Shown one piece after another: positions 58,665 to 64,000 of a stretch of DNA of 64,000 nucleotides. Source of the stretch: DATDAW01 sp036525185 (GTDB taxonomy: Bacteria; Verrucomicrobiota; Verrucomicrobiia; Chthoniobacterales; DASVRZ01); NCBI GenBank assembly GCA_036525185.1, contig DATDAW010000043.1, positions 1-64,000 of the forward strand, given 5' to 3'. Under the pieces are notes generated by a model. That model did not search any database. It saw nothing but the letters and a program-made list of their open reading frames with translations, and was not told where the DNA came from. The first letter of the stretch is position 1. Every line of letters starts with the position of its first letter. The position numbers and the translations under genes were made by a program.

Positions 58665-60101
58665 ATGATTTTTCAAAGTCTGGACTACCTCATTTTTTTC
58701 GTCGCCGTATTCACAGGCTACTGGTTGTTGCCGCACCGCGGGCAGAATCTGTTGCTTCTGGCGGCTGGCTACTATTTTTACGGCTGCGTTCACCCATGGT
58801 ATCTCTCGCTCGTCCTCCTGACGACGGTCGTGGACTTCACGTCAGCGCGGATGATCGAGCGTTTCCCACAGCGAAAACGCCTCTTCCTCGCGGCCACCGT
58901 GATCACCAATTTCGGCGTCCTGGGTGTCTTCAAGTACTTCGGATTTTTTGCCACCAATATCAGCGCGATGCTCGCCACCACGGGATGGCGGGTTCCCGAC
59001 TGGGCCCTGCACATCGCGTTGCCCGTCGGCATCTCCTTCTACACGTTTCAGAACGTGGCGTATGTCGCAGACGTTTACCGGGGCAAAATCTCAGCTTGCA
59101 AGAAGCCTCTGGATTACGCCCTGTTTGGCACATTCTTCCCTCAATTAGTCGCAGGTCCCATCGAGAGAGCCGGCCATCTCCTCGCACAAGTTCAAAACTC
59201 CCGGAAGTTTTCATTTCTCCAAGCCCGCAGCGGGTTGCTGCTAATCGTCTGGGGACTATTCAAAAAGGTGGCGATTGCGGATAACGTCGCCGTCATGGCC
59301 GACAAGGCATTCGGCTTGCACGACACCTCGTTTGCCGTTCTTTGGGCCGGCGTATTCGCGTTTTCGGTCCAGATTTATGCGGATTTTTCTGCTTACACCG
59401 ACATCGCAAGGGGCTCCGCCAGACTTCTCGGATTCGATCTGATGGAAAACTTCCGCCACCCGTGGCTGGCGACATCTCCGGCGGATTTCTGGAGACGCTG
59501 GCACATCTCGCTCTCCACGTGGCTCCGCGATTATGTTTACATTCCGCTTGGAGGAAGCCGCGGTTCCAAGCTGATGGTCGCGCGCAATTTGATGATCACT
59601 TTCCTCATCTCCGGGCTCTGGCATGGCGCGAGCTGGAATTTCATCTTGTGGGGGTTCTATTGGGGGGCGTTGATGGTGATCGAACGGAGTTTCCAGAGGC
59701 CAGAAAAATTGGAAAACGCCACCCAGCCGGGACCCTTTGCCGGGCTCCACCACGTGAGCGCCGTGCTGGTGACTTTTGCCCTGACAAGTCTGGGCTGGCT
59801 GTTCTTCCGCGAACAAAATATCCAGCGAATCTTCCACGACCTCACTTTGAGCCCCTTCGCTGTGCCGGCGAGCCATTGGAGAATCGGGGCTTTTTTCGTC
59901 ATGCTCACGTTGATTTACTCACTGCCGCTGGTCTTGCATGCCGTCTGGGATCTGCGGATTAAAACGCTCATGGAATCGCGTCAGAACGAATCAACCTGGG
60001 CCTGGACCTTCATTCAATCAGCCGTGGGATTAGTTCTCTTTGCCGGTATCCTCACCCTGGCAAGCGATGTCGGATCCGATTTCATCTATTTCAAATTCTG
60101 A
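58665..60101 (+). CDS. MBOAT-family membrane O-acyltransferase (AlgI/PatA/DltB-like)
   Basis: A 478-residue polytopic acyltransferase with the AlgI-type signature: IFQSLDYLIFF start, LPVGISFYTFQNVAYVADVYRG, FPQLVAGPIERAGHLL, YADFSAYTDIARGSARLLGFDLMENFRHPW, DFWRRWHISLSTWLRDYVYIPLGGSRG, and the catalytic histidine in ISGLWHGASWNFILWG. Length is standard for AlgI. It would pass acetyl groups across the membrane for O-acetylation of an exopolysaccharide or peptidoglycan, with the SGNH-like protein as partner. The 3' end overlaps the convergent MMPL gene by 16 bp. Confidence 0.95.
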   Translation: MIFQSLDYLIFFVAVFTGYWLLPHRGQNLLLLAAGYYFYGCVHPWYLSLVLLTTVVDFTSARMIERFPQRKRLFLAATVITNFGVLGVFKYFGFFATNISAMLATTGWRVPDWALHIALPVGISFYTFQNVAYVADVYRGKISACKKPLDYALFGTFFPQLVAGPIERAGHLLAQVQNSRKFSFLQARSGLLLIVWGLFKKVAIADNVAVMADKAFGLHDTSFAVLWAGVFAFSVQIYADFSAYTDIARGSARLLGFDLMENFRHPWLATSPADFWRRWHISLSTWLRDYVYIPLGGSRGSKLMVARNLMITFLISGLWHGASWNFILWGFYWGALMVIERSFQRPEKLENATQPGPFAGLHHVSAVLVTFALTSLGWLFFREQNIQRIFHDLTLSPFAVPASHWRIGAFFVMLTLIYSLPLVLHAVWDLRIKTLMESRQNESTWAWTFIQSAVGLVLFAGILTLASDVGSDFIYFKF

Positions 60102-62473
60102 AATTTTCCGCGACTGATCCGCCACAGCACCGGCAGCAAGAAAATCGAAATCACCGCGTCCAGCGCCAGACCGAGCGCACATGTTTCGCCGAGACTGGCG
60201 AGACCGCGGTTATTCGCCCAGGTAAGCGTCCCAAAGCCGGCCGCCGCGGAGCCGGCGCAAAGGAGAATGACCAATCCGAGTGCCTGGCGTGCAGCAACGA
60301 CGTCGCCGCCGTTGCGTCGAAGCGCCAGCAAAAGCAGGATGCTGTAATCCACGCCCGTCCCCAGCAGAAGCAGGATCGCGGCGATATTGAAAAAATTCCA
60401 TTCCATCCCCAACAACCGCATCGCACCCATCAACGCAATGCCCACCAGCGCAAGCGTGGCTGAGAGCACGAGCACGTCGCGAAAGCTCCGGAAACCGATC
60501 CACAACAGCACCAGAATAACCCCCAGCAATCCAAGGATCAGCTTCCGGAATTCTCCGGGAACCACCCGTTGCAGCTCGCTTCCCATCGCTTTCCAACTCA
60601 CCAGCCACACACCATCGCCCTGGATCTCGCGCGCAACAGCATCGGCGCGTCCCGGCGCGGGAGTCACGACACCGCCTGCGACGAACACGCCGTCCGGTGT
60701 GGAAGGCAGGCTCGCGATACGCCGGTAAATCCATCGACTGGCCTCGTTTTCGGGCCAGATCGGCGGCCGTTTTCCGGACTCCGCCCATGTGGTCCATTGA
60801 CGGAAAACCGCGTCCGTCAGAAGAAAAGATTCCTCCGTAAATCCTGCATCCAGAACGGCTTGCTTTAGCCTTCCCCTTTCGCCGGCCAATACCGCGAGCA
60901 CAGGCAGATTGGCGATCTGATGATACGCATCGGGCCATAACGGAAGCGGGGACTGGAAAGCCGTCACCTCACCCCGGAATTCCGCTTGCTTCAATTTTGT
61001 TTCGGTCGCCTGAAGCTTGTCGCGCACTTCCTGCCCGGTTTTGCCCGTTACGACGAGGCTGAGTAGGTTCGTGTCATCGGTCAATTTGGCGTACAGCTGA
61101 TCGAGCGTTTCGTAAGCCTGGCTGTGACGGGGGCGGAGCACCGAGGGCGATACGTCAACTCCTGGGAGTCCTTTGATAATCAGCACACCGCCGAGAAAAA
61201 CGACGAGCGCCAGCGTCATCCATGCTCCAGTCCGCGTAAACTTTGAGTCCGCCATCCAGCGCTCAACGGCATCCGGCGCGAACGCCATTTTTTTCCACCT
61301 CATTGCGAGCGGCGCGAAAAGAAGAAGCATCACCGCCGAGCCGACAAGCACACCGATTCCCACCAGATTTCCCAGCTGTGACAACCCCGGCAGACTGCTC
61401 AGATTCAACGCAAAAAACGCCGCTGCAGTTGTCCCGGCGGTCCATGCGATGCTGGCAAAACATTCCTGTTGCAGTTCCCGCAGCGTTCCCGTGTGGCGCA
61501 GCGATTTCTGATAGATGAAATACCCATAATCCACGCTCAACCCGATCATGATCGAAGCAAAACCGACGCCGATGATCGTTAACTCTCGCAGAAACAACCC
61601 CGCCGCAGCCAGTGACAGCGCAAAAATGACCATCAGCATCGCAATCAAATCCACGAGCGGTTTTGCGCGCCGGAAGCACAACCAGAAAATCGAACCAATC
61701 AACAGGAGCGTCACGTTTGCCGACGACGCCATGTCCCATTCCATCGTTCCTGAAATATCGGCCACAAAGGCGGGTTCGCCGGTGAACCCAAGCGTCACTT
61801 TGCCGTCCGAATTCCAGGTGTTGGCCAGTGCTTTGATTTCCCCCACCCACTTGATCGTGTGCTTGTAATTTTTCAGTGGAACTGCCGCTTCGAGATAAAT
61901 CACCCGAAACGTTCCGTCTGCCGATGAGAATTCCGACAGTTGCCCATTGGACATCAGCCCGGAATCGGCCAACGCCGCCGTCAATCCCAGCGGGTCGTAA
62001 CCCAGGAGCGCCACTTCCTGCGGCGAAAGCGATTCGTCCATTCGCTCCAGCGTGCCCCGAACGGTTTCAGACGCTTGTTCCGGGGTGAGCCGGTCAACAA
62101 GCGCTTTCACCACTTTAGCTGGCTGATTCAAGGTCAGCATCGCGAGCAGTTCCGCCATGTCAGCCGGATTCTTTTCCCATGGCGGCTGAGCAACGACTCG
62201 CTTCACCAGATCCGTCCGTTTTCCCAGATGTTCCGCCAAAGCCAGCGCCGCGTCACCAGCCACTTCGGCATCCGCCGCACTGACCGTAACAATCATTTCC
62301 GTAGGCTGTGAAAAATGTTCGAGAAATATCGAAAGCCCCTCGACTTGAGGAAGATGCGTCGGAAGCAGCTTCAACACGTCGATGTTGAACGTGATCCGCG
62401 ACAGTCCCGCCGCCAGAAACCCCAGCGCCAGGACAATCCAGATGGCTCGCGCGAAACCTTTACCCCTTGCCAT
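60086..62473 (-). CDS. MMPL/RND-family exporter
   Basis: A 795-residue inner-membrane transporter with two repeats, each one helix, a large periplasmic loop, and five helices. The first membrane block has GVGFASIMIGLSVDYGYFIYQK, with the proton-relay Asp in GLSVDYG; the second has LLLGTGVDYSILLLLALRR. It resembles hopanoid/lipid exporters and the MMPL proteins paired with LolA-like carriers. ATG 62473 overlaps the LolA-like gene by 14 bp, so the two are coupled and probably move the same lipid to the outer membrane. Confidence 0.92.
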   Translation of the reverse strand: MARGKGFARAIWIVLALGFLAAGLSRITFNIDVLKLLPTHLPQVEGLSIFLEHFSQPTEMIVTVSAADAEVAGDAALALAEHLGKRTDLVKRVVAQPPWEKNPADMAELLAMLTLNQPAKVVKALVDRLTPEQASETVRGTLERMDESLSPQEVALLGYDPLGLTAALADSGLMSNGQLSEFSSADGTFRVIYLEAAVPLKNYKHTIKWVGEIKALANTWNSDGKVTLGFTGEPAFVADISGTMEWDMASSANVTLLLIGSIFWLCFRRAKPLVDLIAMLMVIFALSLAAAGLFLRELTIIGVGFASIMIGLSVDYGYFIYQKSLRHTGTLRELQQECFASIAWTAGTTAAAFFALNLSSLPGLSQLGNLVGIGVLVGSAVMLLLFAPLAMRWKKMAFAPDAVERWMADSKFTRTGAWMTLALVVFLGGVLIIKGLPGVDVSPSVLRPRHSQAYETLDQLYAKLTDDTNLLSLVVTGKTGQEVRDKLQATETKLKQAEFRGEVTAFQSPLPLWPDAYHQIANLPVLAVLAGERGRLKQAVLDAGFTEESFLLTDAVFRQWTTWAESGKRPPIWPENEASRWIYRRIASLPSTPDGVFVAGGVVTPAPGRADAVAREIQGDGVWLVSWKAMGSELQRVVPGEFRKLILGLLGVILVLLWIGFRSFRDVLVLSATLALVGIALMGAMRLLGMEWNFFNIAAILLLLGTGVDYSILLLLALRRNGGDVVAARQALGLVILLCAGSAAAGFGTLTWANNRGLASLGETCALGLALDAVISIFLLPVLWRISRGKFQNLK

Positions 62474-63155
62474 CGACCACCTGATAGCCGGTGAAATCGA
62501 AATCGAACACCGTTTTGTCCACCGGACCATTCACCCGCACATTCGAAAACTCGTTGCGAAGCGTGGATCCCTCCTTGGTCGTCATTTCAAAAGACAGCAA
62601 ATAACCCGTTACCGTATCGAACGAGATCAGCAGAGATTTCAGGTATTTTCGGGCTGCGACATCCTTCGGTAGCACCGCCAGCTCGCAACGTTGACCTGTC
62701 ATCTGCAAATCCTGAACGTCGAACTGGCGCAGGAAATCGCTCAGATTTTTCGCCATCGGAAATTCCATCATCGCCAAACCCTGCGCGCCTGCCTTCCCGG
62801 TAATCGTTTTCGCCGAGTAGCGCGTCGCCTTTTTTTGCCTGGGCGAAATCAGGAGCACGTCATCTTTTCTTCGCAGGAGGATCGCCTTCAACGGCTCCCC
62901 TGGCTTTCCCTCGAGCTCCCACCGGAATGCGTCCGGCGCTTGAAACCACAATTTCCCAGGACTCTTCAGCGGATCCTTGAGCGTTTTCAGGGCCCGCGTC
63001 TGAATAAAGTCCGCCGACAATGTCCGCAAATCGCTCTGTCTCGCGATCCACTGCGCGACGGGAGCCATATTCACCGTCCGCGTTTTCCCCTGCTCCGCAG
63101 CCACTGCCGTCCAGACAGAAATCAGCAAACACAGAATCAGGGAGAACCCACACAT
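62460..63155 (-). CDS. LolA-like outer-membrane lipoprotein carrier protein
   Basis: A 231-residue periplasmic carrier with a signal peptide (CGFSLILCLLISVWTAVAA). The LolA/VioE fold shows as LRTLSADFIQTRALKTLKDPLKSPGKLWFQAPDAFRWEL, AKTITGKAG, LSFEMTTKEGSTLRNEFSNVRVN and a terminal VFDFDFTGYQVV. The gene directly precedes and overlaps an MMPL exporter gene, a pairing seen in aryl-polyene and other outer-membrane lipid clusters, although no such biosynthetic genes are visible here. ATG 63155 is chosen because it begins the signal peptide; the GTG at 63302 would overlap the opposite-strand gene. Confidence 0.87.
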   Translation of the reverse strand: MCGFSLILCLLISVWTAVAAEQGKTRTVNMAPVAQWIARQSDLRTLSADFIQTRALKTLKDPLKSPGKLWFQAPDAFRWELEGKPGEPLKAILLRRKDDVLLISPRQKKATRYSAKTITGKAGAQGLAMMEFPMAKNLSDFLRQFDVQDLQMTGQRCELAVLPKDVAARKYLKSLLISFDTVTGYLLSFEMTTKEGSTLRNEFSNVRVNGPVDKTVFDFDFTGYQVVDGKG

Positions 63156-63294
63156 GGAGACCGCAACAACAGCTGTAATCAACGAGTTTTTCAACCCCTT
63201 TTCAAAATTCGAATGGTCCTCGCATTGACAACCGATGACAACAGCCGGAGCACCTACCAAACTGACGCCGTTAGACGTTCCTTCACGCACCTTG

Positions 63295-63834
63295 ATGCCC
63301 ACCGTTGAGTTATTCTTTGATGCTTCGAGCGAGTCCCAGGTTCGCGGCCTTTGGGACGAGTTCGCTTCCTTCGGCTACCCCTTCATGCGCGATAGCGGCG
63401 CCCGGCCACACATAACTCTCGCCCTCTGCGAGTCCGTGGACGTTTCAGGGGCGAGCAAGCTTCTCGATCGCTTCGCAGCTGCCACCCCGTCATTCGCCGT
63501 CTCCCTTTCTTCGTTCGGCGTCTTTCCGGGAGCGCAGTCACCGGCTTACCTTGCACCGAAGGTTACCTCCGAACTTCTGGATTTGCACGCCTGCTTCCTC
63601 ATGGAGTTCTCTGCAGTCGGGCGCGACTTCTCCCCGCTCTATTCGCCGCAGCAGTGGGTTCCCCATTGCACGCTGACGCCGGACCTTTCGCCGCAGCATC
63701 TTGGTTCTGCGCTCGAGGTTTGTCGTTCTTCGGGACTACCACTGACCTGCACTATCTCTGAGATCGGCTTGGTCGAATACTGGCCATGCAAACAGCTCTA
63801 TGCGAAGTCTCTTTCAGGAACCAGGACCGCCTAA
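63295..63834 (+). CDS. 2'-5' RNA ligase family (2H phosphoesterase) protein
   Basis: A 179-residue protein of the 2H phosphoesterase fold. The two HxT motifs that define the active site are visible as HITLAL (about residue 39) and HCTLTP (about residue 124). The family includes 2'-5' RNA ligases and cyclic phosphodiesterases; the real substrate here is unknown. ATG 63295 (MPTVELFFD) matches the usual family start; ATG 63235 would add 20 unrelated residues. It is divergent from the LolA-like gene. Confidence 0.88.
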   Translation: MPTVELFFDASSESQVRGLWDEFASFGYPFMRDSGARPHITLALCESVDVSGASKLLDRFAAATPSFAVSLSSFGVFPGAQSPAYLAPKVTSELLDLHACFLMEFSAVGRDFSPLYSPQQWVPHCTLTPDLSPQHLGSALEVCRSSGLPLTCTISEIGLVEYWPCKQLYAKSLSGTRTA

Positions 63835-63854
63835 CACCGACTAAACCGGCACCA

Positions 63855-64000
63855 ATGAAACGCCAGATTCCATGGCCACCTGCAAAGGCTGTTCAATCGC
63901 ACTATCCTGCGGCAAGCTTGGATGGAAAGATCGTTGAATACACCGAGATTAAACAAGGTCACGGCCCCTTCACGTCCATTGGAAAACTCAAGATCGAGAG
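63855..64000 (+). CDS. Start of an unrecognised gene (partial)
   Basis: An open frame begins at ATG 63855, 20 bp after the RNA-ligase-like gene, and continues through the right edge (48 complete codons). The visible N-terminus (MKRQIPWPPAKAVQSHYPAA, then SLDGKIVEYTEIKQGHGPF) has no signal peptide and I do not recognise it. Confidence 0.5.
   Translation, partial: MKRQIPWPPAKAVQSHYPAASLDGKIVEYTEIKQGHGPFTSIGKLKIE

Noticed and set aside
1..64000. CRISPR arrays, rRNA genes, prophage or integrative element boundaries
   Set aside because: I saw no regularly spaced repeats, rRNA-like sequence, integrase gene or tRNA-fragment attachment site. The tRNA-Cys at 29.7 kb has no duplicate 3' end nearby.

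Overview
The window most resembles a Verrucomicrobiota chromosome, perhaps Chthoniobacterales/Spartobacteria-like. The grounds are a Gram-negative envelope (TonB system, TonB-dependent receptor, LolA-like proteins, periplasmic glucan synthesis), a PEP-CTERM relic, many large membrane glycosyltransferases, few strong Shine-Dalgarno sequences and moderately high GC. This is inference from gene content; no rRNA or other phylogenetic marker is present.

Positions 1-9300, all on the minus strand, hold a probable small-molecule scavenging and catabolism block: a DppC-type permease, a fused DppD-DppF ATPase, two nitroreductases, a dienelactone hydrolase-like enzyme, an aldo/keto reductase, a TonB-dependent receptor and the start of an NtaA/SnaA-type flavin monooxygenase. 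The two transport units (receptor, and permease plus ATPase) carry near-identical promoters. Each is followed by the same two-hairpin RNA leader, with covarying stems, which I do not recognise. An ExbB-ExbD-TonB operon (9691-11592, plus) follows and could energise the receptor.

Positions 11.6-17 kb hold a site-2 protease with CBS domains, a zinc-ribbon protein, a DOMON-like protein, a GT4 glycosyltransferase bracketed by a decayed copy of the DOMON-like gene, and two adjacent frameshifted genes (an S2P protease and a lycopene-cyclase-domain protein). Positions 17-24 kb hold a metal-response region: a tightly overlapping operon for a CopA-like P1B ATPase with small membrane proteins and an ICMT-like methyltransferase, an alpha-glucan phosphorylase, and a three-gene set in the order of cnrYXH (anti-sigma, CnrX-type sensor with all five expected metal ligands, ECF sigma factor).

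Positions 24-38 kb carry housekeeping and accessory genes: priA, a lytic transglycosylase, a decayed PEP-CTERM serine peptidase, ilvB, tRNA-Cys, an mdoG-x-mdoH operon, an alcohol dehydrogenase and an AraC regulator. Positions 36.9-41.5 kb hold a divergent pair: a chimeric regulator (IS5-type transposase N-domain, RbsB-like sugar-binding domain, LuxR helix-turn-helix) and a secreted GH32 fructan hydrolase with a nested duplicated insert. The regulator is the most unusual protein in the window.

Positions 41.6-60 kb form a surface-glycan/lipid region: polyprenyl-phosphate sugar transferases, an ArnT/PMT-like enzyme, PAP2 phosphatase, acyltransferase, two families of three paralogous membrane proteins, GtrA, and an SGNH plus MBOAT O-acylation pair. 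The window ends with a LolA-like/MMPL exporter pair, a 2'-5' RNA ligase-like protein and the start of an unrecognised gene. I see no CRISPR array, rRNA or intact insertion sequence.
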